A DNA stretch of 64,000 bases from Desulfosporosinus nitroreducens (lineage in GTDB: Bacteria > Bacillota > Desulfitobacteriia > Desulfitobacteriales > Desulfitobacteriaceae): positions 35,090 through 99,089 of the forward strand of contig NZ_JAMHFY010000019.1 in NCBI RefSeq assembly GCF_023897015.1, written 5' to 3'. A program made the position numbers and the translations under genes. Positions within the stretch are counted from its first letter, which is position 1. Every line of letters starts with the position of its first letter. The notes below the pieces were generated by a model. The model did no database searches and was not told where the DNA came from. It saw only the letters and a list, made by a program, of their open reading frames with translations. Shown piece by piece: positions 16,417 to 24,968 of the stretch.

Positions 16417-17664
16417 GTGTTATTTCGCATAAAACAGTTCATCTTACCCATTATCATTTTCTCGGTGTTTGGTCTTTCCGGATGCGCTAGAGCGGAAATT
16501 GCTCCTGCTCAGACTGTTACTGGAACCAATGGAATATTGCAAGTTCATTTTATCGACGTTGGTCAGGCAGATAGTATTCTCCTAATTTCCCCCGACGGAC
16601 AGTCAATTCTTATTGATGGTGGAAATAATGATGATGGGCCAGAAGTAGTAAGTTACTTAAAATCTCAGGGGATCAAAGAACTTTCAGCTATTGTAGCAAC
16701 CCATCCTCATGAGGACCATATAGGAGGATTAGATTCAGTCATTCAAAGCATACCACCTAAAACCGTATATATGCCAAATGTAAGCTCTAACTCCAGAACC
16801 TTTGAAGACTTTATGGCTGCTGTTAATATCAGTGGCGCAAAGAAAGTCCAAGCAAAAGCGGGAGTGAGCTTGAATGTTCCAGACATTACAGGAATATTTC
16901 TTGCACCTAACAATAGCAGTTATGAAGAGCTGAACAATTACAGCGCAGTACTAAAAGTGACGTATGGTAAAGTATCCTTTCTTTTCGAGGGGGATGCTGA
17001 AGATATTTCTGAAGAGGAAATGCTTCGGAACAGACAAAACTTAAAAGCAACTGTGCTTAAAGTTGGCCATCATGGGAGCAAAAGTTCAACAACCAGTGAA
17101 TTTTTAAAGGCCGTATCTCCGCAGTATGCCATTATTTCGGTGGGTGCTGATAATGAGTACGGTCACCCAACAACAACTGTTTTAGATAGATTTGCCGAGG
17201 CAGGGATTGAAGTATTTAGAACGGATCAATCAGGGACGATTGTAGCTTCGACAGATGGAGAATTAGTAGAATTTAATAAGAAAGGATTAATACAACCAAT
17301 AATTCCAGGTGCTAATTCATCTTCCACCACTGAACTCGAGGCAAACCTCCCCCCCCTCACTTCACATGGTCTCGTGGAGTTATCAAATGTTGATTTAAGA
17401 GGAGAAGTAGTGACCATAACTAATAGGGGTAATACAGCAGTTAATCTAACCGGGTGGAAATTAGTGAGTGAAGTTGGCAATCAAATCTATAATTTCCCCA
17501 CGGATACAACCTTAACTGCAGGTGGGTCGCTTAAAGTTGTAAGCGGAGAGAAAGCACGGGCGGGATCGGATAGTTTACTTTGGACGGAATCAAATATCTG
17601 GAATAATGACGGCGATCCTGCAGCACTTTACGATGCTCAAGGGCAACTGGCAGCTAAAAGATAG
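16417..17664 (+). CDS. ComEC/Rec2-like metallo-beta-lactamase-fold lipoprotein with lamin-tail domain
   Basis: The product (about 415 residues) has a signal peptide ending in a lipobox (GLSGC), a metallo-beta-lactamase domain (about 40-290) with the metal motif THPHEDHIGGLDS, the FLFEGDAE strand and GHHGSKSSTTSEFL, and a C-terminal lamin-tail (LTD) beta-sandwich (about 320-415, HGLVELSNVDLRGEVVTI). By likeness to the hydrolase domain of ComEC it may degrade nucleic acid outside the cell; substrate is not shown. I prefer the GTG at 16417, ten bases after AGAGGAG; the TTG at 16408 is too close to the ribosome site. Probably co-transcribed with the DUF3006 gene. Confidence 0.88.
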   Translation: MLFRIKQFILPIIIFSVFGLSGCARAEIAPAQTVTGTNGILQVHFIDVGQADSILLISPDGQSILIDGGNNDDGPEVVSYLKSQGIKELSAIVATHPHEDHIGGLDSVIQSIPPKTVYMPNVSSNSRTFEDFMAAVNISGAKKVQAKAGVSLNVPDITGIFLAPNNSSYEELNNYSAVLKVTYGKVSFLFEGDAEDISEEEMLRNRQNLKATVLKVGHHGSKSSTTSEFLKAVSPQYAIISVGADNEYGHPTTTVLDRFAEAGIEVFRTDQSGTIVASTDGELVEFNKKGLIQPIIPGANSSSTTELEANLPPLTSHGLVELSNVDLRGEVVTITNRGNTAVNLTGWKLVSEVGNQIYNFPTDTTLTAGGSLKVVSGEKARAGSDSLLWTESNIWNNDGDPAALYDAQGQLAAKR

Positions 17665-17790
17665 TGGCTAGGTTATCGGAAGGCAATTCCATGGGACTAT
17701 GAACAAATATGTAAAAATTATGATACAATACGATAAATGGATGGCAAGCGAAATTACAATGTTAGGAAATGTAGAAAAGGAGTGATTTTT

Positions 17791-18240
17791 ATGAAGGTCA
17801 TGGATGTTATGCAAACAAATGTCATTACCATTCAAATGGATCTGGAAATCAAGGAAATCGCCAAAATATTATATGACAATAAGATTTCCGGTGCGCCTGT
17901 AGTTGATAGTGCTGGGAATTTAGTAGGGATTGTTAGTGAAGGAGACTTATTACATAAAGAAAAAAATCCACAGATCCCTGGAGTGTTTGGAATTTTAGGA
18001 GCACTTATTTATTACCGCGGTGTTAAACAATATGAATCGGATTTAAAAAAGTTGATTGCAGTGCAAGCCTCAGAAATTATGACTCCGAATGTGGTGAAAA
18101 TCTCTAAAGAGGCCAGTATAGAAGAGGCAGCCTCTTTAATGGTTAGTAAAAAAATCAAACGATTGCCCGTTGTAGAGAATGGGAAGATCATTGGAATAGT
18201 AACTAGAATGGATATTATAAAAACCTTAATTGCAGATTAA
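17791..18240 (+). CDS. Tandem CBS-domain protein
   Basis: The 149-residue soluble protein consists of two CBS domains (about residues 7-60 and 88-148) with typical DVMQTNVITI and EIMTPNVVKI openings and GIVSEGDLL / GIVTRMDII endings. Such stand-alone CBS pairs bind adenine nucleotides and act as energy sensors. I use the ATG preceded by AAAAGGAG; the frame stays open 18 codons further upstream. It appears monocistronic, and the palindrome at 18266-18314 follows. Confidence 0.9.
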   Translation: MKVMDVMQTNVITIQMDLEIKEIAKILYDNKISGAPVVDSAGNLVGIVSEGDLLHKEKNPQIPGVFGILGALIYYRGVKQYESDLKKLIAVQASEIMTPNVVKISKEASIEEAASLMVSKKIKRLPVVENGKIIGIVTRMDIIKTLIAD

Positions 18241-18265
18241 AAGAACCCAAACAGGGGTAAAAAAG

Positions 18266-18314
18266 GGGACAGGTACGTTGTTTATTTCCATTGTCTAAAC
18301 AACGTACCTGTCCC
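18266..18314. repeat. 18-bp-arm palindrome, GACAGGT family (terminator-like)
   Basis: Perfect 18-base arms (18266-18283 and 18297-18314, core GACAGGTACGTTGTTT) enclose a 13-base loop between two convergent genes. The arm core resembles that of the palindrome at 61364-61414, suggesting a dispersed element rather than an ordinary terminator; there is no clear T-run. Confidence 0.75.
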
Positions 18315-18323
18315 TATCTGTTC

Positions 18324-19214
18324 CTATTTGCTAAATTGAGAGGTGTTTCTAATTGTAGCATCAAATTCTTCTGTTTTACCATCCAAGGTTACCTTTACTT
18401 CGTAGACATCATTCTCCAGGGGTATATAGCCATTGCCCCCTCCGGAACCAAGGTGGGGTCCTTTTATAAGCTCTTCAGGGGTTATTTCGTCGCGCGTACC
18501 GCTTAACTTATTGCCTCTGGTACTGAAGCTGTACTCCAATGAAACAGGATGCTCTGGAATCTGGCCTTTATAAGTAATAGTTGGGTTTTTTGTATGATAA
18601 CTCTCGTGGTGAACCTTGTTTTCACTGTCATCAGTCCACCAATGTTCGTAATATTTTACTGTAACCTTAGCTTCCCAGCTGGCACTTTCACCAGTGAAGA
18701 CAATCTCTTTTCCGTCATTAAGGTCTTTGAAGATCACCTTACTTATCTTCATCATATAATCATTAACTACTTGATGCTTTTCTTTAAACGGATAGGCTAT
18801 TATATAGATTAACTGAAGGTTTTTTACTTTATATAACTTAGAGTAATAAGTTTTGTCTTGTAGAGCAAGCGACAACTTGTCTAACAGCTCAAACTCATTA
18901 AATTTCTGTTGTCTCTCTACAAAGGAGCGGAGTGTATAAATCAAAAGTTGGTTTCCGCGAGAATCCATATAGATAGTTGGCTCGGTGTCTTCGATCTTAT
19001 AATCTTCCGGATTAAGCGAGGACTCAGGCTTTAAGACGATTCCATGCATTCTAAGAGTTCGAATCACATCGTGCGCATTGAGTATCTCCTTGCCGGCTGC
19101 TTCCCTTGCCTTATAACTTACGAATACAGAACTCGTGAGGACGAGGGTAACGAGGAAAACAAAAAATGCCGAGGTATACTTGAAACGGATGAAGGAAGAT
19201 ATCTCCTTTTCCAT
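18324..19214 (-). CDS. Membrane-anchored protein of unknown function
   Basis: The 296-residue product starts MEKEISSFIRFKYTSAFFVF, with one membrane span at about residues 12-33 and the remainder outside the cell. No cysteine lipobox is present. The C-terminal part (about 200-296) alternates charged beta strands and contains the Gly-rich stretch HLGSGGGNGYIPLENDVYEV, looking like an Ig-type or beta-sandwich module. The start is chosen for AAAGGGGG ten bases before the ATG; an upstream extension of 70 codons lacks a ribosome site. I do not recognise a family. The neighbours give no functional hint. Confidence 0.75.
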   Translation of the reverse strand: MEKEISSFIRFKYTSAFFVFLVTLVLTSSVFVSYKAREAAGKEILNAHDVIRTLRMHGIVLKPESSLNPEDYKIEDTEPTIYMDSRGNQLLIYTLRSFVERQQKFNEFELLDKLSLALQDKTYYSKLYKVKNLQLIYIIAYPFKEKHQVVNDYMMKISKVIFKDLNDGKEIVFTGESASWEAKVTVKYYEHWWTDDSENKVHHESYHTKNPTITYKGQIPEHPVSLEYSFSTRGNKLSGTRDEITPEELIKGPHLGSGGGNGYIPLENDVYEVKVTLDGKTEEFDATIRNTSQFSK

Positions 19215-19643
19215 TCTCTTCCCCCTTTCTATTCTAAGAGTGCATTTTAGAGAGAAAAAGTTACATAAATCAACGCTCGAGTTTATTGATGGAAAAATGC
19301 TCTTTTCTAACCCTATCATAATATTGATACAATGCGATACCCTTGCGACAAAAAAATGTAAAGATATCGAACCCCTATTTTTCGACATTGCTACCAACAT
19401 AAACAGGTAATAGCTTACTTCCACTCATAAGGATTACCCACCAGACGCTCCTTCCTCAGAAATAGTAAAATTGGATCAGAAAAGTCCGGAATTGCATTTT
19501 AGGTGAGGCCTTTCTTGTTATCTTTGAAGGTGCTCTAATCACAAATGTTCTGTCAATGTTGGAATTACCTGGGTGAGGGCTTGGCGGTTTGCCATGTAAT
19601 TTTAAGAGGGCAACTATAAGTTAGTGTGAATAAAATAACTTGT

Positions 19644-19672
19644 AAGTATGATAAGTATGATGTATCATACTT
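19644..19672 (+). promoter_or_regulatory. Direct plus inverted repeat before the AbrB-type gene
   Basis: AAGTATGAT occurs twice in tandem (19644-19652 and 19653-19661), and the second copy forms a 20-base perfect palindrome AAGTATGATGTATCATACTT (19653-19672), ending a few bases before the ribosome site. A related palindrome ATGATGCATCAT covers the start codons at 19689-19700. Autoregulation by the encoded protein is an attractive reading but is inference. Confidence 0.55.
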
Positions 19673-19688
19673 TATAGAGGTGGTAAGA

Positions 19689-19955
19689 ATGATGCATCAT
19701 GGTAAGTTTTATGGTTCAACGGTTATGGGAGAACGTGGACAAGTGGTTATTCCTGCCGAGGCCAGAGAAGAAATCGGTATAGTACCGGGTGAGAAACTTA
19801 TAGTTCTTGGCAATAAGAGAAGAGGGGTCGTCATCTTATTCAAATCCGATGTCATGACAAGATTTGCAGACATGATGTTTCGAAAAACCAAATTTTTTGA
19901 GGAATTGTTTAATTGTTCCGATGGGGATTCGGATCAGGATAAAACAAAAAGGTAA
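19689..19955 (+). CDS. AbrB/SpoVT-type transcriptional regulator
   Basis: The 88-residue protein carries a swapped-hairpin AbrB domain (GSTVMGERGQVVIPAEAR, then IGIVPGEKLIVLGN), the DNA-binding fold of AbrB, SpoVT and MazE. The frame is open 21 codons upstream, but AGAGGTGG stands right before the ATG-ATG used here. It lies 62 bases before the UbiB-like kinase gene, a pairing often seen in Clostridia, so it probably regulates the pair. The C-terminal tail is acidic and variable. Confidence 0.88.
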   Translation: MMHHGKFYGSTVMGERGQVVIPAEAREEIGIVPGEKLIVLGNKRRGVVILFKSDVMTRFADMMFRKTKFFEELFNCSDGDSDQDKTKR

Positions 19956-20017
19956 GATTCAGCGCATAATATTTAAGGTAAACATAATGTTCGAGGCTTA
20001 AGACTAGGAGGAAACTA

Positions 20018-21730
20018 ATGCCAATTATCATTAAATTCTTTAAAGATAAACGCTTTCGAACGATTATCTCTATGTTCATACAATTTGTATTTCAGCTTTG
20101 GCGGGTTAATAAGAAAAAGCGATTCCTTACAGTAGAAAACTATCAGAAGCAGATCAAAGGGATTTATAGAAAACAGGCTAGCGTGTTTACAGAGACGGCT
20201 ACAGAACTTGGAGGACTTCTTATCAAGTTGGGACAATTCTTCAGCTCCAGAGTGGATGTTCTGCCTGAGGAATACACAAGTGAGCTTTCGAAGTTGCAGG
20301 ACGCTGTCAGACCGGTAGGAACGGGTGAAATCATTAAGCGAATTGAAGAGGAATTTTGCAGACCTATTGCTGAGGTCTTTATGAATTTTTCTCAAGAACC
20401 CATTGCATCTGCCTCTTTGGGGCAAGTTCATGTCGCTGAGATAAAAGGGCACAATAAAGTAGCAGTTAAAATATTGCGTCCCGGCATCGAGAAAATCATT
20501 CAAACAGACTTTAACGCCCTTCGGTTCATGGTGACTTTTGCCAAGCGATACCCAAAAATAAGTTCAGCGGTCGATTTGGAGCAGATCTATCATGAGTTCG
20601 TAGAAACGACACAAGATGAACTTGATTACATTAAAGAAGGTCAACATGCAGATACCTTCCGAGCAAATTTTTCAGGGGACTCTAGAATCAGCGTTCCTGA
20701 AGTGTTTTGGGAATATACGACTAATCATGTACTGGTGATGGAATATGTCTCAGGTTATAAAGTGAACGAGTATCAGGCCCTAGAAAGAGTTGGATTAGAT
20801 AGAGCACAGCTTGCAGACACTTTGATCTTTGCTTATGTACAACAATTACTGACCGACGCATTTTTCCATGCTGATCCACATCCAGGTAATTTATTAGTTA
20901 AAGAAGATGGAACCCTTGTTTTCATCGACTTTGGGATGGTGGGGCGGATTGAGAAAGGCATGCGGGAAGAATTAATGGCTTTTGTCCTGGCTCTGTTTAA
21001 GAAAGATACTGATCAAATGGTGGTAGCCTTTGAAAAACTGGGATTCCTTCGACCCCATGCTGATAAACAGACCTTAGCGAAAGGGCTTAAACTTATATTA
21101 GGGAATGTCTTTGAGGATCCTAAACTGGGGAAAGTCAATTCCGAGGAATTCCTGCTTGAATTAAGAGAATTTATGTATTCTCAGCCGTTTCAAATACCGG
21201 CGCAGACCTTGTTTTTAGGAAAGTCGCTCTTAACGATCATGGGGATTTGTAGTGGATTGAATCCTAAGCTTGATCTTGTCAAGACGCTAAGACCTTATGC
21301 TGAGGAATTGCTAGCTGGAGAAGAATCGGGAAAAGGCACTGGAGGCTTCATTCTAGACCAAGCGAAGAAAACTCTTGCAGAAGTTATTACTCTGCCTGAA
21401 AAATTAAATCGACTTATTACTGGGTTCGAGGGCGGTGAGATTCGGGTTCATCCCTCGAGAAGTTTTGAGTTAAATCTCATACAAAACCAGAGGGATCAGA
21501 CAAGTAAAATTGTGCGGGCGATTTTTAGCAGCGGGTTTTTAATCTCCGGAACAATTTTGTTAGAAGGCTCATATTTTAAGGTCGGATTGATGCTAATCAT
21601 CCTTTCAGCTCTGACCTTCGCCTCATTTTTAAAACGCAACTCAGATTCTTCCAGGCAAAAGGGAATGGGTCAAAGAAGCAAGGCTATGAGAGAATCTTCA
21701 GGATTTCGAAAACCGCGTTTTCATCCCTAA
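20018..21730 (+). CDS. AarF/UbiB-family atypical kinase
   Basis: This 570-residue protein is an ABC1/UbiB/ADCK-type kinase-like ATPase. Seen are the KxGQ motif LIKLGQFFSSR, the Ala-rich nucleotide loop PIASASLGQVH, the VAVKILRPG lysine strand, the catalytic-loop equivalent FFHADPHPGNLLV and FIDFGMVG. The C-terminus carries one or two hydrophobic segments (about 505-545). In other bacteria UbiB supports ubiquinone synthesis; in quinone-poor anaerobes the role may be in menaquinone or lipid metabolism (inference). ATG follows AGGAGG at normal spacing. Confidence 0.93.
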   Translation: MPIIIKFFKDKRFRTIISMFIQFVFQLWRVNKKKRFLTVENYQKQIKGIYRKQASVFTETATELGGLLIKLGQFFSSRVDVLPEEYTSELSKLQDAVRPVGTGEIIKRIEEEFCRPIAEVFMNFSQEPIASASLGQVHVAEIKGHNKVAVKILRPGIEKIIQTDFNALRFMVTFAKRYPKISSAVDLEQIYHEFVETTQDELDYIKEGQHADTFRANFSGDSRISVPEVFWEYTTNHVLVMEYVSGYKVNEYQALERVGLDRAQLADTLIFAYVQQLLTDAFFHADPHPGNLLVKEDGTLVFIDFGMVGRIEKGMREELMAFVLALFKKDTDQMVVAFEKLGFLRPHADKQTLAKGLKLILGNVFEDPKLGKVNSEEFLLELREFMYSQPFQIPAQTLFLGKSLLTIMGICSGLNPKLDLVKTLRPYAEELLAGEESGKGTGGFILDQAKKTLAEVITLPEKLNRLITGFEGGEIRVHPSRSFELNLIQNQRDQTSKIVRAIFSSGFLISGTILLEGSYFKVGLMLIILSALTFASFLKRNSDSSRQKGMGQRSKAMRESSGFRKPRFHP

Positions 21731-21827
21731 GGAAATAAGTCCTTGAAGATTTGCTTTGATTCATGAAGAATTATCAAGTAGAGGTTCACATCAAGTTAAA
21801 ATAGGATTATAAAAAGGAGAGGTATTT

Positions 21828-22169
21828 ATGAGTTTAGAGAACTTTAAGTTTACATTCGAAGAAAATGAAGAAGGTTACACAGTGAACCTTAAAGGGGACA
21901 AAGAAAAGCTTAGAGCTAAGTTAGAAGCCTTCGAGGCGTTCCTGAATTTTCGAGAGAAAGCTAAGCAAGCGGGCTTTGACCATCATGGCAGCGAATCTCC
22001 AATTCATCAGTTTTTTAAAGCGATGCATAAACACCATGCCAACCATGGTGGGGGACACGGGCATTGTGGTCATCACGGGCACCATGCACAACACCCGTTT
22101 AAACACGGACAGTGCGGAGAGAGTTCAAAGGGAGAAGCTCCAGTGAGTCAAGATCTAGAGAATAAATAG
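21828..22169 (+). CDS. Histidine-rich small protein
   Basis: The 113-residue product has an ordered N-terminal half (SLENFKFTFEENEEGYTVNL, alpha/beta in appearance) and a His/Gly-rich segment at about residues 66-95 with two Cys. It probably binds divalent metals such as Ni, Zn or Co through this segment. There is no signal peptide or membrane span. A ribosome site (AAAAGGAG) and a strong terminator show a self-contained transcription unit. Family not recognised. Confidence 0.8.
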   Translation: MSLENFKFTFEENEEGYTVNLKGDKEKLRAKLEAFEAFLNFREKAKQAGFDHHGSESPIHQFFKAMHKHHANHGGGHGHCGHHGHHAQHPFKHGQCGESSKGEAPVSQDLENK

Positions 22170-22183
22170 AAGAAGATAAGTCA

Positions 22184-22224
22184 AAAAATTCCTTTCCCAA
22201 TATTTTTGGGAAAGGAATTTTTTT
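22184..22224 (+). terminator. Rho-independent terminator after the His-rich gene
   Basis: A 15-bp stem (AAATTCCTTTCCCAA and its complement) with a TATTT loop is followed by a run of eight T. Confidence 0.93.
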
Positions 22225-22561
22225 TAATTCAGTATTCAAGCCTTTAGACGGTGGAAAGATAAAGTTTACAGACGACAGACATAAGAATGGAGTGATGTTA
22301 TTAATCTAGATAATTCAATATGGTTCCCTGTCCTAATAATGGCCCCATCCAGTGATCAAGTAGATAAGGTAACTCCTTTCGAACCGCCAACCGCGATGGT
22401 ATTCTACGATTCATCTACTAACTCACAGGATCTTTGTGTTAATCAGCGGCAATAAGTGTCGCTTTTATTGGGATACAAGAATCTAGACGGATTTTTGGTA
22501 CTTAGGGCATTAGGATTATTTCATAACTTTGGGCAGGGTGCTTCAAGGCTCATTTTTACCT
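22225..22561. other. 337-bp gap without a recognised gene
   Basis: No frame longer than about 40 codons with a ribosome site is visible and no RNA motif is recognised. The part next to the DUF421 gene could hold its lost 3-prime end, but no family-like residues could be read in any frame. Confidence 0.4.
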
Positions 22562-22978
22562 TCAAATTGATGACTGACCACTCACTTCAATCGTTGCATA
22601 TCGAACATCTTCGATAGAAGATATTCCAGCCTGCCTTAAACGAGTTTCAAGTTTATCGATGGTTAATCTGATTTTTTTTAGATTTTTTATAATTGGTTTA
22701 CCATTCTCGATAACCATGACTGCTTTTCCCGAAAAAATTGTTTCCAGAATATCTGACTTAAGCGAAAGATATTCAGCAAATATCATCAATAATGTTAGTA
22801 AAGAAGCTACGGCAAAAGTAATGAGCAAGCCTTTTCCAGATACAGGTTGAATTAGCAGTGATCCAAATCCTATCATCACAATAGTTTGAGATATTGTCAT
22901 TTGAGATATAGATTTTCTCCCGCCAATTCTTAAGATAAAGGTCCCAACGAAAATATAAGAACAGCTTGCCAAATCCAA
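22562..22978 (-). CDS. DUF421 (YetF-like) membrane protein, probably disrupted
   Basis: The readable frame gives FVGTFILRIGGRKSISQMT, then two or three membrane spans and the cytosolic KAVMVIENGKPI / RLRQAGISSIEDVRYATIEV region of DUF421 proteins. Two things look broken. A well-placed ATG after GAGGAG (near 22991) starts a different frame, MELSWIWQAVLIF, which fits the family N-terminus, so a frameshift near 22950 is likely. The protein also stops right after IEVSGQ, where relatives usually continue. I regard it as a probable pseudogene or a sequencing-level frameshift. Confidence 0.6.
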   Translation of the reverse strand: MDLASCSYIFVGTFILRIGGRKSISQMTISQTIVMIGFGSLLIQPVSGKGLLITFAVASLLTLLMIFAEYLSLKSDILETIFSGKAVMVIENGKPIIKNLKKIRLTIDKLETRLRQAGISSIEDVRYATIEVSGQSSI

Positions 22979-23110
22979 CTTAATTCCATACTTTTAGCTC
23001 CTCAAAAGTGTTGACCGTATACCCTATGGTTAGATAGATTCTCCTAAATCAAGGGAATCTATTACTAAAGAAGAAACAGTGTACCTAAATAACTTTGGTG
23101 TCCATATAAA

Positions 23111-23151
23111 TTAGTTTGAACTAAAATATAAAAAGTTGGATATCAAACTAA
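23111..23151 (+). promoter_or_regulatory. Inverted repeat upstream of the ABC exporter operon
   Basis: TTAGTTTGA (23111-23119) and TCAAACTAA (23143-23151) are exact complements 23 bases apart and lie 55 bases before the ABC ATPase gene. This could be a repressor-binding pair or a weak hairpin; the regulator is unknown. Confidence 0.35.
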
Positions 23152-23205
23152 AGAAATGAAAAAAATAGTTATATATTTGAAAAGTGTAAATAAAGGAGTA
23201 GAAAA

Positions 23206-24090
23206 ATGAATGTGATCGAAATTAATAATTTAACCAAGAATTATGGCAAGGAACGAGGAATTATTGATGTCAGTTTTAATGTTGAAGAAAAAGAGATCTT
23301 TGGCTTTATTGGGCCTAATGGTGCAGGGAAGTCAACGACCCTTCGTACTTTATTAGCCCTGATTTATCCCACAAGTGGAAGCGCTAAAATATTTGGGAAG
23401 GACTGTATAAAGTATGGACCAGAAATTAAAAAGGAAATAGGTTACCTGCCATCGGAGGTTTTCTACTATGACAAAATGAAAGTAATCGATCTTTTAAAAT
23501 ACTCCGCCAGTTTCTACAAAAAAGATTGCAGTAAAAGAATAAGTGAGTTGGCCGATGCCATGGATCTAAATCTCAACAAAAAGATTGATGACTTGTCCTT
23601 TGGCAATAAAAAGAAAGTCGGAATTGTCCAAGGGCTTCTTCATGAGCCCAAACTGATTATCCTTGATGAACCCACCAGTGGCTTAGATCCATTAATGCAA
23701 CAAAAATTCTTTGAATTATTACAGGAGGAAAATAAAAAAGGCGCTACAATCCTTTTCTCATCTCATATTTTAGGTGAAGTTCAGAGAATGTGTAATCGTG
23801 TTGCAATTATTAAAGAAGGTAGAATCATACAGCTTGAAAAGATCAGCGCCTTACAAGAAAACAACTATAAGAAAATCAGAGTTCAAACAACTGTAAAGCT
23901 AGATGAGAATTACTTTAATATTGACGGTGTAAGTAATTTAGTGGTAAGTCAAAATATGATCAGCTTTTTATTTAAAGGAAATATTAATTCGATCATGAAA
24001 AAGATCTCAGAGATAGAAATCATTAATGTTTGGGTTGAAGAGCCCGATCTTGAAGAAATCTTTCTTCACTTCTATGAAAAAGGGGCCTAA
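23206..24090 (+). CDS. ABC transporter ATP-binding protein (ABC-2 type exporter)
   Basis: The 294-residue ATPase has Walker A GPNGAGKSTT (residues 37-46), a degenerate signature DLSFGNKKKVG in place of LSGGQ, Walker B LIILDEPTSGLDP and the switch His in FSSHILGEV. A C-terminal extension of about 70 residues is common in drug/bacteriocin-type exporters. It is the first gene of a three-gene operon with two ABC-2 permeases. AAAGGAG precedes the ATG. Substrate cannot be deduced; antimicrobial peptide or lipid-active compound export is the usual theme. Confidence 0.94.
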   Translation: MNVIEINNLTKNYGKERGIIDVSFNVEEKEIFGFIGPNGAGKSTTLRTLLALIYPTSGSAKIFGKDCIKYGPEIKKEIGYLPSEVFYYDKMKVIDLLKYSASFYKKDCSKRISELADAMDLNLNKKIDDLSFGNKKKVGIVQGLLHEPKLIILDEPTSGLDPLMQQKFFELLQEENKKGATILFSSHILGEVQRMCNRVAIIKEGRIIQLEKISALQENNYKKIRVQTTVKLDENYFNIDGVSNLVVSQNMISFLFKGNINSIMKKISEIEIINVWVEEPDLEEIFLHFYEKGA

Positions 24091-24095
24091 ATGCG

Positions 24096-24893
24096 ATGAA
24101 TATGTTTCTACATGAATTAAAGGCTTATAAGAAGTCCACAATTACTTGGACACTCACCTTAGTTGGGTTGATTATTCTTTTCCTTTCAATGTTTCCCACA
24201 ATTTCTGAGGAAGCGGAAGCGTTCAAAAAATTAATGGAAGGCTTTCCAGAGGAAATAAGATTGGCTTTAGGGCTTTCTGTGGAAAATATAGGTTCAATTT
24301 TAGGGTTTTATTCTTATGTTTTCTTGTATATTTCTCTTTTCGGAGCAATTCAGGCAATGATTTTAGGAGTGTCAATCCTATCTAAAGAAGTACGTGAGAA
24401 AACTGCCGATTTCCTTTTGACGAAGCCTGTTACACGTACACAAATTGTAACATCCAAGCTTTTGGCTGCCTTCACCTCCTTGCTTATCACAAATGTATTT
24501 TACTTAGGAGCCGCAACAATGATGGCCTCTCTGGTAGAAACCAAAGAGTACAGCACAAAAATATTCTTCCTGCTTTCTCTGACCCTGTTTTTTTTGCAAC
24601 TTTTTTTTCTAGCCTTGGGCATTCTAGTTTCTTTATCAGTTCCCAAGATCAAATCAGTTCTTTCAATCTCTTTGGGTACTGTATTCGCCTTCTTTATCAT
24701 TGGAGCATTGGTATCTACAACGGGCGATGAAGCTATACGTTATCTTACTCCTTTTAAATATTTTGATTTCGCCTATATCATGCAAAATTCCAGTTATGAG
24801 TCTTCCTTTATGATGGTAACTATAGCCTTTATCGTAATTGCTATTACAGCCAGTTATCTGATTTATTCCAAGAGAGATATCCACGCAGTTTAG
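24096..24893 (+). CDS. ABC-2 type permease subunit (first)
   Basis: The 265-residue membrane protein has six predicted spans and the conserved cytosolic loop SILSKEVREKTADFLLTKPV, typical of ABC-2 permeases of the YhaP/NatB-like class. It starts five bases after the ATPase gene. It is homologous throughout to the second permease (KTADFL, KPVTR, YLTPFKYFD are shared), so the exporter is probably a heterodimer arising from a tandem duplication. Confidence 0.9.
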   Translation: MNMFLHELKAYKKSTITWTLTLVGLIILFLSMFPTISEEAEAFKKLMEGFPEEIRLALGLSVENIGSILGFYSYVFLYISLFGAIQAMILGVSILSKEVREKTADFLLTKPVTRTQIVTSKLLAAFTSLLITNVFYLGAATMMASLVETKEYSTKIFFLLSLTLFFLQLFFLALGILVSLSVPKIKSVLSISLGTVFAFFIIGALVSTTGDEAIRYLTPFKYFDFAYIMQNSSYESSFMMVTIAFIVIAITASYLIYSKRDIHAV

Positions 24894-24968
24894 AGAAAGG
24901 GGATACACCTGCTGAGAATTAGTGGTTTTCTGATGTGTGCCATTTCATCTTTATAGGGGGGAAGCTTT

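Noticed and set aside
22225..22561. Possible gene remnant between the His-rich and DUF421 genes
   Set aside because: Short translations in all frames show no family-like residues; listed as an empty stretch.
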